Part shown: positions 37,695 through 46,647 of the stretch, one piece after another
Position numbering within the stretch: position 1 is the stretch's first letter
Layout: every line of letters starts with the position of its first letter
From: MFD04580-c1 sp963702995
GTDB lineage: Bacteria; Planctomycetota; Phycisphaerae; Tepidisphaerales; Tepidisphaeraceae
Direction: 5' to 3'
Assembly: GCA_963702995.1 (NCBI GenBank)
Contig: OY969783.1
Coordinates: 6,138,001 to 6,202,000 of the forward strand
Length of the DNA stretch: 64,000 bases
Made by a program: the position numbers and the translations under genes
Notes under the pieces: generated by a model
Told to the model about the DNA's origin: nothing
Databases searched by the model: none
Seen by the model: only the letters and a program-made list of their open reading frames with translations

Positions 37695-38930
37695 ATGAGC
37701 ACAGCCGTTGCCGCCGACGCCGCGTTCACGTCCCTTCCGGATGCCGCTGGCCATTTCGGGCCCTACGGCGGCGTGTATGTCCCCGAGACGCTCGTCTTCG
37801 CGCTTGATCAGCTTCAAGCTGAATACGCCAAGGCCCAGGGCGACCCCTCGTTCAAGCGCGACTTCGACTACTACCTGCGCGAATTTGTCGGCCGCCCCAG
37901 CCGGCTTTACTTCTCCCGACGGCTAACTGAGAAGTTCGGCGGCGCGAAGGTCTATCTCAAACGGGAAGACCTCAACCACACCGGCGCTCACAAGATCAAC
38001 AACACCATCGGACAGGCCCTGCTGACGCTTCGCATGAACAAGAAGCGCGTGATCGCCGAGACCGGCGCCGGCCAGCACGGCGTCGCCACGGCGACAGCGG
38101 CCGCCTTGTTTGGGCTCAAGTGCGACGTCTACATGGGGGCCGAGGACATCCGCCGACAGAACCTGAACGTCTTTCGCATGAAGCTCATGGGCGCCAACGT
38201 GATCGAGGTGACCAGCGGGGCGAAGACGCTGAAGGACGCGACAAACGAAGCGATGCGCGACTGGATGGGCTCGGTTGAGCACACGCATTACATCATTGGT
38301 TCCGTCGTCGGCCCGCACCCGTTCCCGATGATCGTGAGGGATTTTCAATCGGTGATCGGCATCGAGGCGCGGTCGCAGACGCTCGAGCTGGAAGGAAAGC
38401 TCCCCGACTACGTGATCGCCTGCGTGGGCGGCGGAAGCAACGCGGCCGGCATCTTTGCCCCCTTCGCGAATGACCCGTCGGTGAAGATGATCGGCGTCGA
38501 AGCCGGCGGCCGCGGCGGCGCGCTCGGCCAGCACGCTGCCAGCCTTTCCCAGGGGCGGCCGGGCGTTTTGCACGGGTCGATGTCTTACGTCCTCCAGGAC
38601 GAAGATGGCCAGACCGCCGACGTCCATTCATGTTCGGCCGGGCTCGATTACCCTGGCGTCGGCCCCGAACACGCCCACTGGAAAGATTCCGGCCGCGTCG
38701 AGTACGTGAGCATCAACGACGACGAGGCGCTCGACGCATTCGAGCTACTGGCCAAGCTGGAGGGCATTCTCCCCGCCCTGGAAACCGCGCACGCGATCGC
38801 CCAGACGGCAAAGCTGGCGCCGAAGTTGGGCAAGGGCCAGGTGATCGTTGTCAACCTCTCCGGCCGCGGCGACAAGGATTGCCAGGAAGTCGCGCGGCTG
38901 ATCGGCGCCGACAGGCTGGAGAAGCACTGA
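37695..38930 (+). CDS. trpB: Tryptophan synthase beta chain
   Basis: 411 residues, normal length for TrpB1. Joins indole to serine using pyridoxal phosphate. The start region FGPYGGVYVPETLVFAL, the PLP Lys100 in REDLNHTGAHKINN, catalytic Glu122 in ETGAGQHGVATATAAA, the phosphate loop CVGGGSNAAG, and the C-terminal LSGRGDKD are all present. The stretch before GLDYPGVGPEH reads HSCSAG, where Ile or Val is commonly found instead of Cys. No trpA or other trp gene is adjacent, so the pathway is dispersed. No attenuator-like leader is visible upstream. Confidence 0.97.
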   Translation: MSTAVAADAAFTSLPDAAGHFGPYGGVYVPETLVFALDQLQAEYAKAQGDPSFKRDFDYYLREFVGRPSRLYFSRRLTEKFGGAKVYLKREDLNHTGAHKINNTIGQALLTLRMNKKRVIAETGAGQHGVATATAAALFGLKCDVYMGAEDIRRQNLNVFRMKLMGANVIEVTSGAKTLKDATNEAMRDWMGSVEHTHYIIGSVVGPHPFPMIVRDFQSVIGIEARSQTLELEGKLPDYVIACVGGGSNAAGIFAPFANDPSVKMIGVEAGGRGGALGQHAASLSQGRPGVLHGSMSYVLQDEDGQTADVHSCSAGLDYPGVGPEHAHWKDSGRVEYVSINDDEALDAFELLAKLEGILPALETAHAIAQTAKLAPKLGKGQVIVVNLSGRGDKDCQEVARLIGADRLEKH

Positions 38931-39015
38931 CGGCCGCCTCTTTACCGCGTCGTCGCTACCGCTCCGCAGAGGCCGCACGGCGGTCCGCAATGGGACATTG
39001 CACGCGGCCCATCTC

Positions 39016-39330
39016 CTAATTCGAAAGCACCTTCAACCCCACCACGCCCCCGATCACCAGCGCGATAGAGACGACCCGCGGCCAGTCGCGCGGCTCGGCC
39101 AGGAAGACGATCCCGTACACCGTCGTCCCCACCGCTCCGATGCCGGTCCAGACGCCGTAGGCGGTCCCCAGCGGCAGGTGCCGCATGGCCCGCTCGAGCA
39201 GCAGGAAGCTGAGCAGCATCACGACGACCGTGACCGCGCCTCCCCACGTACGGGTGAAGCCGTAACGTTTGAGGCCGATCGCCCACGTAATCTCGCACAG
39301 TCCCGCCAACGCGAGGATGAGCCAGGGCAT
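39016..39330 (-). CDS. sugE: Small multidrug resistance family exporter, SugE/Gdx type
   Basis: 104 residues with four membrane helices, the standard SMR length. The N-terminus LAGLCEITWAIGLKRYGFTR carries the essential Glu13 and the W-A-x-G-L-K pattern of the guanidinium exporters (Gdx). LPLGTAYGVWTGIGAVGTTVYG matches the same subgroup. It acts as a dual-topology dimer exchanging guanidinium for protons. GAGGAGC precedes the ATG. No guanidine riboswitch is seen; instead a 7/8-base tandem repeat lies immediately upstream of the ribosome binding site. Confidence 0.9.
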   Translation of the reverse strand: MPWLILALAGLCEITWAIGLKRYGFTRTWGGAVTVVVMLLSFLLLERAMRHLPLGTAYGVWTGIGAVGTTVYGIVFLAEPRDWPRVVSIALVIGGVVGLKVLSN

Positions 39331-39343
39331 CCAGGTAGCTCCT

Positions 39344-39388
39344 CATTCAGCATTCCAGCATTCCAGCATTCAGCATCCCAGCATTCAG
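39344..39388. repeat. Tandem repeat of 7/8-base units
   Basis: Six units alternate CATTCAG, CATTCCAG and CATCCCAG. The array fills the short gap between the esterase stop (39403) and the SugE ribosome binding site. Copy number is likely unstable. Confidence 0.85.
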
Positions 39389-39402
39389 CATTTCCCCACT
39401 CC

Positions 39403-41064
39403 TCACTTCCCCCAATCATCCGTCCGGAACGGGGTGGCCGGGAGGCCTTCGGCGTTGTAGAGGTTGCACACCGGCGAGTTGAGCCAGCCATACCGTACGG
39501 CCACCGGGTGCGGCACGTCGGCGCTTGAGACGATGACGCTTGACCCGTCGATCCGGGCCTCCGCCGGGTGCCACTTCTTGTCTTCGCCAGCGATCGAAAA
39601 CCCGGCGATCGTGTCTTTTGGCGGCGCGGTGATCCCGGGCCCAGCCACGGCGGAGCGCCGATCGTCAAACCGCCGCCGATTTCCTTGAACGAGATCCAGG
39701 CGGCCGCCCCTTCGACTTTCATCGCGTCGTAAGTCGGGCCGGTGTAGACGCCCCCCTGACCATAGACGATCTTCTTCGCCACGCAGCGCCAGACGGTCGC
39801 CCACGTCAACTTTGTCTTTCGGGTGGACATTCTCCGGATCGCCCAGGTCGATGGTGACGGCCATGCCGGTGTTCGGGAGCGACAGCGTCATGTTCTGCGC
39901 TTCGCGCAGATAGGCCCAGTCGTCCCCCAGCTTGTTTCCGTTGTCCCAGCCGGGCAACTGAACGAAGAGGAACGGGAAATCGCCCTGCCCCCACGACTTT
40001 CGCCAGCCGGTGATCAGCCGGGGGAAGAGCGTGCGGTACTCGATCCCCGCGCCGCCGTTCGCTTCGCCCTGGTACCAGATGACGCCCTTGATGGCGTACG
40101 GCGTGAGCGGCGCGATCATGCCGTTGAACAGGACGGAGGGGACGCCCGGTCGCGAGCCGCTGTTGGGCGTGCCCATCGGGTCGGGGTTCACCGGCTCCGG
40201 CCGCGATGGCGCGGGCTTCTTCGGCGCGGGCTTCCCGGCGGCTCGGGCGGCGTCGCTGGCGGCAAAATACTCGTGCGTGGCGGCCGCGTAGGCCGGGGCC
40301 ACCTCCTTCTTCCACAGCTTCTCGGCCGCCTCGTAGTCGGCGCCGATCTTCGGGTCGGCCAGGGCCGCCTTGTGCTTCTCCAGCGCCTGCTCGTAGGCCG
40401 TTACGAACTTGGTCATCGGCGGCGATTCCTGAAGCGCCGGGAGGGGCGTCCAGGCCTGGGCGGCGGTCCCGCCCCAATAGGCGCCGATGACACCGATCGG
40501 CCGCTTGAGGTCTTTCCGCAGGTCGCGGGCGAAGAAGTAGGCGACAGCCGAAAAGTTGGCGGCCGATTCCGGCGTGCAGACAACCCATTTCCCCGCCACA
40601 TCCTTCACCGGTTCCGCCGCCGGCCGCGTCGGCACCTTGAATAGCCGCAGCCCCGGGTCGTTCGCCTTGGGCACCTCGCTCGCCGCGTTGTGGGCGGCAT
40701 TGAGCGAATACCCCATATTCGACTGCCCCGACGCGACCCAGATGTCGCCGACCAGCACATCCTCAAACTTCAGCGTGTTCTTCCCTGCGATAACCAGCGT
40801 TCTCGACTCCCCGCCCGATTCGACCGGCGGCAGATCGACCCGCCACGCCCCATCCGCATCGGCCGTCGCCGTGGCCGACTTGTCGCCGAGCGTCACGCTG
40901 ACCTTCTCCCCCGCGGCGGCCGTCCCCCAGACGGGGATTTTCGCCTCCTGCTGAAGGACCATGTGATCGCCAAACAGCGGCTGCACGGCGACATCGGCCG
41001 CCGCCCGGCCGCAACCGGCGGCGAAGATCAAGGTCAGAACGCGAATCGAAAAAGGTCGTTTCAT
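39403..41064 (-). CDS. Sialate O-acetylesterase family protein (compensating frameshifts)
   Basis: About 553 codons with a signal peptide (MKRPFSIRVLTLIFAAGCG). Removes acetyl groups from sialic acid or related sugars; in planctomycetes many paralogues act on sulfated or acetylated polysaccharides. SGNH-type nucleophile in VASGQSNMGYSL, RPIGVIGAYWGGTAAQAW, GVIWYQGEANG and the catalytic HP in DPENVHPKDK are present. Between about 39790 and 39640 the frame is displaced: the conserved text is KKIVYGQGGVYTGPTYDAMK in another frame, after which the first frame resumes with ITAPPKDTIAGFSIAGED. One inserted and one deleted base explain this. Convergent to nothing; same strand as the SMR gene. Confidence 0.87.
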   Translation of the reverse strand: MKRPFSIRVLTLIFAAGCGRAAADVAVQPLFGDHMVLQQEAKIPVWGTAAAGEKVSVTLGDKSATATADADGAWRVDLPPVESGGESRTLVIAGKNTLKFEDVLVGDIWVASGQSNMGYSLNAAHNAASEVPKANDPGLRLFKVPTRPAAEPVKDVAGKWVVCTPESAANFSAVAYFFARDLRKDLKRPIGVIGAYWGGTAAQAWTPLPALQESPPMTKFVTAYEQALEKHKAALADPKIGADYEAAEKLWKKEVAPAYAAATHEYFAASDAARAAGKPAPKKPAPSRPEPVNPDPMGTPNSGSRPGVPSVLFNGMIAPLTPYAIKGVIWYQGEANGGAGIEYRTLFPRLITGWRKSWGQGDFPFLFVQLPGWDNGNKLGDDWAYLREAQNMTLSLPNTGMAVTIDLGDPENVHPKDKVDVGDRLALRGEEDRLWSGGRLHRPDLRRDESRRGGRLDLVQGNRRRFDDRRSAVAGPGITAPPKDTIAGFSIAGEDKKWHPAEARIDGSSVIVSSADVPHPVAVRYGWLNSPVCNLYNAEGLPATPFRTDDWGK

Positions 41065-41297
41065 GAGAGGCCTCCGTAAGTCCGGTTCAGGCTAAAGGCG
41101 TTGGAGGACTGAGGCAAGGGATGTGCGAGATGTCCAGAGCGGGCAGCCGAAGCCGAAAACGACGTCAGCACTGATTCGAGCCCGGAAGGTGCGATCACCA
41201 TGTCCGAAAAAAGTGCCGCGCGTGGGGCACCGCCGCGCATCCCGCGATCTTCCCTCCAGCGGCGTACCACAATATAGACTGCGAACGGAGCGGCAGG

Positions 41298-41864
41298 TTA
41301 GGCCGACGCCCCGTTGGCGGTCTCCGCCGCGACTTTGGGGAGCTCGGCCGAGACCTCGTCGAACTGCTCGACCAGGTTGATGACGAACCGGCTCTCCAGC
41401 TCCATCGGCTCCAGCGCGTGCAACATCTCGATGATCGCGAAGCAGACTCCCGCAATCATCAGCAGCAGCCCGGTTACGAAAAGCGGGGCGGCCGCGTAGA
41501 TCAGGCTGGGGAGGACGACGCTTAGGCCCAGCAGGAGCGAGCAGGCCGACAAGCTCGCGATGGTGCCGAGCAGGCACAGGAGCGTCAGCCGGATCAGTCG
41601 GGCGCGGCGGCTCACGCGGCGCGTCTGCACGTCGAGCATCCCCAGGACCTCGTGGTGGCGAACGATCGCGATGTCGTCCCGATTGACGTTGCGGCGCTGG
41701 CGGGCGAGCGCTTCCTGTTCGTTCAGCCGCTCCCGGTGGAACGCGCGGAGCCGTGTGACGATGGCGGCAAGTCGATTGTAGAAGGCCAGGCAAAGCAAAC
41801 CGCATGCTGAGATGACGATGATAGGCCCGACGCCGACCGCGATGATTTTGGAATAGTCTGACAT
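41298..41864 (-). CDS. DUF2721 family membrane protein
   Basis: 188 residues. An N-terminal helix (IIVISACGLLCLAFYNRL), a basic cytoplasmic segment with NEQEALARQRRNV and IVRHHEVLGMLDVQTRRVSRRARLI, then two close helices (LTLLCLLGTIASLSACSLL and LIYAAAPLFVTGLLLMIAG) and a C-terminal IIEMLHALEPMELESRFV match the DUF2721 architecture. Function unknown. It is divergent from thiC across a 193-base gap. Confidence 0.8.
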   Translation of the reverse strand: MSDYSKIIAVGVGPIIVISACGLLCLAFYNRLAAIVTRLRAFHRERLNEQEALARQRRNVNRDDIAIVRHHEVLGMLDVQTRRVSRRARLIRLTLLCLLGTIASLSACSLLLGLSVVLPSLIYAAAPLFVTGLLLMIAGVCFAIIEMLHALEPMELESRFVINLVEQFDEVSAELPKVAAETANGASA

Positions 41865-42057
41865 AAGGAGTGTTGCGACGATCGGTTGCCGGGCGTGCTC
41901 CGATCAAACGGGCTTGCTCCGATCAAAGCGGAGCCCTTCGCCAACGGATCAGTCTATCCGCGGAGGCAGACTTGGTAATGCTCGCGGCCGGCTCACCGGC
42001 TCGCGATCGACATGGGATCTTGTCATCGGGCGGGTAAGCTCCTATCCTCAAGGCACT

Positions 42058-42146
42058 TCGCTAGGGGTGCCCGGCGCGGAAGTCGCACCGGGCTGAGAGC
42101 AGACCCTTGGAACCTGATCCGGCCTGTACCGGCGTAGGGAAGCGAA
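42058..42146 (+). promoter_or_regulatory. TPP riboswitch (THI element)
   Basis: Conserved blocks are in the correct order: TAGGGGTGCCC, GGGCTGAGA, ACCCTTGGAACCTGATCC and TACCGGCGTAGGGAAG. It lies 92 bases upstream of thiC and would repress it when thiamine pyrophosphate is bound, probably at translation or by early termination. Confidence 0.96.
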
Positions 42147-42237
42147 CGACGGCATCGCCGCGCCCGGCACGTCCCTCGTTTTCATCCCGCTCCGGATCGC
42201 CGATCCTTTTCTGTAGTCGCGCTTCAGGAGTGATGGC

Positions 42238-43977
<1,740 letters not shown>

Positions 43978-44143
43978 GCCGCCGATCGCCGAACGGATCA
44001 AGGGAAGCAAGAGCCACGGAGAACACGGAAGGCACTGATCAGGCGCAGGGTGGATGCGGATGCGTCTTCCTCCGGGTCATCCCTGCAGTCCGTGGCTCCC
44101 AATCTCGATCTCGACCGATGGAGACGCGCGCGAATCCCACGCC
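43978..44143. other. Gap after thiC
   Basis: No gene or strong terminator on the plus strand is visible. It ends at the minus-strand terminator beginning at 44144. Confidence 0.35.
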
Positions 44144-44181
44144 AAATAAAAAACCGCACACCGGAGGGAGGGTGTGCGGTT
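44144..44181 (-). terminator. Strong intrinsic terminator (minus strand)
   Basis: Perfect 11-base stem AACCGCACACC / GGTGTGCGGTT with an 8-base loop, followed on the minus strand by TTTTATTT. It would end transcription from the respiratory operon or from a separate small RNA (see 44182-44400). Confidence 0.85.
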
Positions 44182-44400
44182 GGCGGAGGAGGAAACGAGG
44201 CTTATCGCGACGCTGGCCGATATCTATCGGGCCAGGATCGCTTGTTGTACTGGCGGACAGAGCTCTGTCCTGTCTCTCCCGATGACCTGGCTGATTCGCC
44301 CCGGACAACGCACCGCCTGCGGACCGCCCGCAGGCGGTGCTTGCCGTGGGAACCAACCGCGCTCTGAAGTTTCCTCAACACTACCGCTGTCTATCCGCTT
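44182..44400 (-). ncRNA. Candidate structured small RNA
   Basis: Non-coding stretch before the terminator, rich in pairings: a 13-base stem GCACCGCCTGCGG / CCGCAGGCGGTGC (44310-44340), the palindrome GGACAGAGCTCTGTCC (44254-44269), GCCAGG / CCTGGC enclosing it, and GCGGTTGG (complement of 44353-44360) able to pair with the 5' arm of the terminator (44176-44183). I could not match it to RNase P, tmRNA, SRP or a riboswitch class. It may instead be the structured 3' end of the operon transcript. The rest of 44400-44615 shows nothing. Confidence 0.35.
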
Positions 44401-44615
44401 CAATCTCACCGACGCGAACGCCTAGCCTTTAGCGAATAGGGTGCCACCTCGGAAATTCTGGGCTGCCTTGGATGTCGATCGCGCATAAGTGAACGCAAGA
44501 GTGCTGGTTACGCGAAAGTGGCCCTACCCTGGCGCGGAGTGATCTCGATGGCCGGACGCGCTCTCTTTATGCAGCAGAGCGGTTGGGGCCAAAAAAGTAA
44601 GCGATGGAAGTCAGG

Positions 44616-45032
44616 CTACAGCACGGTGCGCGTGAGGTGGAACTGAACGTCAGCGGCCGCCGCCTCGGTGAGGAGCGCTTCGACGGCCCGAAGATCGCGG
44701 AGAATCGGGTTCGGCTGCTTGAAGTCGTTCAAGTTCGCGTTGACGTGATCCAGCAGGGCGCGAACGCTCTTGAGACCCTCCGACGCGGGGAACCATTGTT
44801 CGGCCGGGACGCGGATCTTCGCGGGGTCGAACCCCTCTTCGGTCATCTGGGCGATCAGGGCGGTCGGGTTCTCCGACAGGAAGCCCGTCATCTGCGTGAC
44901 GCTGCGGCGCCGGGCGGCCGAGTCGATCCGATCCGACTCCCGAAATAAGGCCTTGCCCGTCTTCCCCTTCACGTAGACCGCCATCGCCTCGGGGAGTTCA
45001 CGCTCAAGGGTAACGATGAATGCCTCGGCCAT
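44616..45032 (-). CDS. Conserved hypothetical protein downstream of the oxidase operon
   Basis: 138 residues from ATG 45032 (MAEAFIVTLERELPEAMAVY). Helical, cytoplasmic, no signal. Recognisable stretches: VKGKTGKALFRESDRIDSAA, SVTQMTGFLSENPTALIAQM, EQWFPASEGLKSVRALLDHV and a C-terminal LRAVEALLTEAAAADVQFHL. No family comes to mind. It is on the same strand as the cox genes, 123 bases after ctaF, so it may belong to the same transcript, but nothing links it functionally to respiration. Confidence 0.6.
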   Translation of the reverse strand: MAEAFIVTLERELPEAMAVYVKGKTGKALFRESDRIDSAARRRSVTQMTGFLSENPTALIAQMTEEGFDPAKIRVPAEQWFPASEGLKSVRALLDHVNANLNDFKQPNPILRDLRAVEALLTEAAAADVQFHLTRTVL

Positions 45033-45155
45033 AACGGGAGCACCTGGTCGATCCTGCGCCAATGGAGGGGGCGCTTCAGTCCGACGAGAGGATAGCGGTA
45101 GAGCACCCGGGACGTCGAGTGGGACATGCCATGTTGATACCGGTGCGATGGAGCC

Positions 45156-45572
45156 TCAATGGGACGGGACATCGCCGCCGCCTGGCAATCCAGGGCGCGG
45201 CCGCGGGTCGAGCAGATGGGTCATCGGCTCGGCCGTGTCGTACAGCTTCCGTGCCCGGTAGTCGTTGAAGGTGTAGACGAGCAGGATGGTGACCCACAGG
45301 AACGGGGCGGCCGCGAAGACCCAGGTCAGCTTGGTGGCCCCTTTCAAGTGCATGAAGTACGTCACGATCAGCAGGCCCTTCGCCACCGCGATCGAATAGG
45401 CGAGGAAAACCCCCCAACGCCCGAAGTCGATCAGCGCCGCGCCGACCGTCGCCGCAAGCAGCGCCATCAGGACCGCGAACACGATCAGGTACTCGCGCAG
45501 CGGGGCGACATGCCCGTGCGCTTCGGGAGTGGAGGAAGATGTATGCGTGCTTGCGGCACTGCCTGACATCAT
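45156..45572 (-). CDS. ctaF: Cytochrome c oxidase subunit IV (prokaryotic type)
   Basis: 138 residues. Three membrane helices (YLIVFAVLMALLAATVGAAL, VFLAYSIAVAKGLLIVTYFM, WVFAAAPFLWVTILLVYTF) with the conserved VTYFMHLKGA between helices two and three define the bacterial COX4 family. Small structural subunit of the caa3 oxidase. AGGAGG sits five bases before the ATG, and the ATG also overlaps the stop of a 26-codon frame. Confidence 0.9.
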   Translation of the reverse strand: MMSGSAASTHTSSSTPEAHGHVAPLREYLIVFAVLMALLAATVGAALIDFGRWGVFLAYSIAVAKGLLIVTYFMHLKGATKLTWVFAAAPFLWVTILLVYTFNDYRARKLYDTAEPMTHLLDPRPRPGLPGGGDVPSH

Positions 45573-45649
45573 GGGACCCTCCTCGGTGCGCGGGCAGAAT
45601 GAAGGGCGACGACCTTTTCCGTACCGATCTTCATGCGATTCCCAGTCAT
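45569..45649 (-). CDS. Possible 26-residue micro-ORF bridging coxC and ctaF
   Basis: ATG at 45649 overlaps the coxC stop (ATGA) and its own stop overlaps the ctaF ATG (ATGA). The peptide is basic (MTGNRMKIGTEKVVALHSAR, then APRRVP). It may be a real small protein or merely a translational coupling bridge that keeps ribosomes moving into ctaF. Confidence 0.35.
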   Translation of the reverse strand: MTGNRMKIGTEKVVALHSARAPRRVP

Positions 45650-46428
45650 CCGACGTGCCTCAGCAGATAGAGCGTCGGGAATAGGAACACCCAGACGATG
45701 TCCACAAAGTGCCAGTAGAGGCCGGAGATTTCGATCATCCCGTACTGGCCGGGCTTGTAGCGGCCGCGATAAGCCGCCACGGCGACCGCCGACAGCACAC
45801 CGATGCCGGCGAGCATATGGACGGCGTGCATTCCGGTCATCACAAAGTAGAGGTAGAAGAAAAGCCGAAGCGGCTTCGGGTAGGCGCCGCCGTGGGATTG
45901 CACGATCGGGTCGGCCGCCATATCGGAGGCGGCTTGCGGAGAGGTCGGATGACCCCATCCCACCCACGGAATCAGCCCTTCCTCGTAGTCGAGCGAGTAT
46001 TCCCGGGCCTTAACGCCGAGGAACGCGAGACCGAGCAGCACCGAGACTCCGAGCATGGCGGCCGCGTGACGAAAGCCGCCCGTCTGGGCGGCGCGAACCG
46101 CCAGGGCGACCGTCAGGCTGCTCCCCAACAGGACGGCCGTGTTGAGGGACCCGTAAGCGATCGACAGCTTCCGCGCGCCGAACTCGAACTCGGCCGCGTA
46201 GGCGCTGCGATAGACAAAGAAGGCGAGGAACGCTCCGCTGAACAGGAGGACCTCGGTCGCCAGAAAGCACCACATGCCCAGCGTCGCCGTCTCGCGCTGC
46301 TGGGCGACATCGTCGAACTGATGGGCGGGGAACGAATCGGCGTCGAAAAATGTGTGGGGAGAATCGTCGTCGGGGCCGGGCGCCTTCGCCGGGGAATAGG
46401 GAATGGGTTGAGTCACCTGGGTCATCAC
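45646..46428 (-). CDS. coxC: Cytochrome c oxidase subunit III
   Basis: 260 residues with about five membrane helices. Heme-copper oxidase subunit III pattern: LGMWCFLATEVLLFSGAFLA, SIAYGSLNTAVLLGSSLTVAL, FYLYFVMTGMHAVHMLAGIG and the C-terminal LYWHFVDIVWVFLFPTLYLL. It stabilises subunit I and its proton uptake. Stop overlaps a possible micro-ORF. A repeat of family A lies in the 217-base gap between it and coxA. Confidence 0.95.
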   Translation of the reverse strand: MMTQVTQPIPYSPAKAPGPDDDSPHTFFDADSFPAHQFDDVAQQRETATLGMWCFLATEVLLFSGAFLAFFVYRSAYAAEFEFGARKLSIAYGSLNTAVLLGSSLTVALAVRAAQTGGFRHAAAMLGVSVLLGLAFLGVKAREYSLDYEEGLIPWVGWGHPTSPQAASDMAADPIVQSHGGAYPKPLRLFFYLYFVMTGMHAVHMLAGIGVLSAVAVAAYRGRYKPGQYGMIEISGLYWHFVDIVWVFLFPTLYLLRHVG

Positions 46429-46482
46429 GTCTCCGACGGCAGAACGTTCAACGCGGCGCGCAGTCTTCAGTTGATGAGCCGA

Positions 46483-46647
46483 GTGGGCCGCTCCCTCTAA
46501 AACAGCGGGTACGCTTGCGAATCACCGTGCCGCCGGTGCCCTCACCGGCGGTGTCGCCGACCGAACAAAAGGCCTGCCGGTGAGGGCACTGGCGGCACTT
46601 CGGATGGCATCGCCGCGCACCCGCGGGCTTGCCTGGAACGGACCACT
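46483..46647. repeat. Dispersed nested-palindrome repeat, family A, copy 2
   Basis: Arms 46527-46552 and 46574-46598 match the copy at 6619-6778, including flanks. Its right end reaches the coxA stop codon (46646-46648), so the repeat lies inside the oxidase operon and abuts or includes the end of coxA. Confidence 0.85.

Noticed and set aside
39344..39388. CRISPR array
   Set aside because: Units are 7-8 bases with no spacers, and no cas genes are near.
39331..39402. Guanidine riboswitch upstream of sugE
   Set aside because: The gap is only 72 bases, filled by the tandem repeat, with no conserved guanidine-I/II/III motif.
44182..44400. RNase P RNA, tmRNA, SRP RNA or 6S RNA
   Set aside because: The signature blocks of the first three are missing, and 6S cannot be judged by eye. 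I left it as an unnamed candidate.
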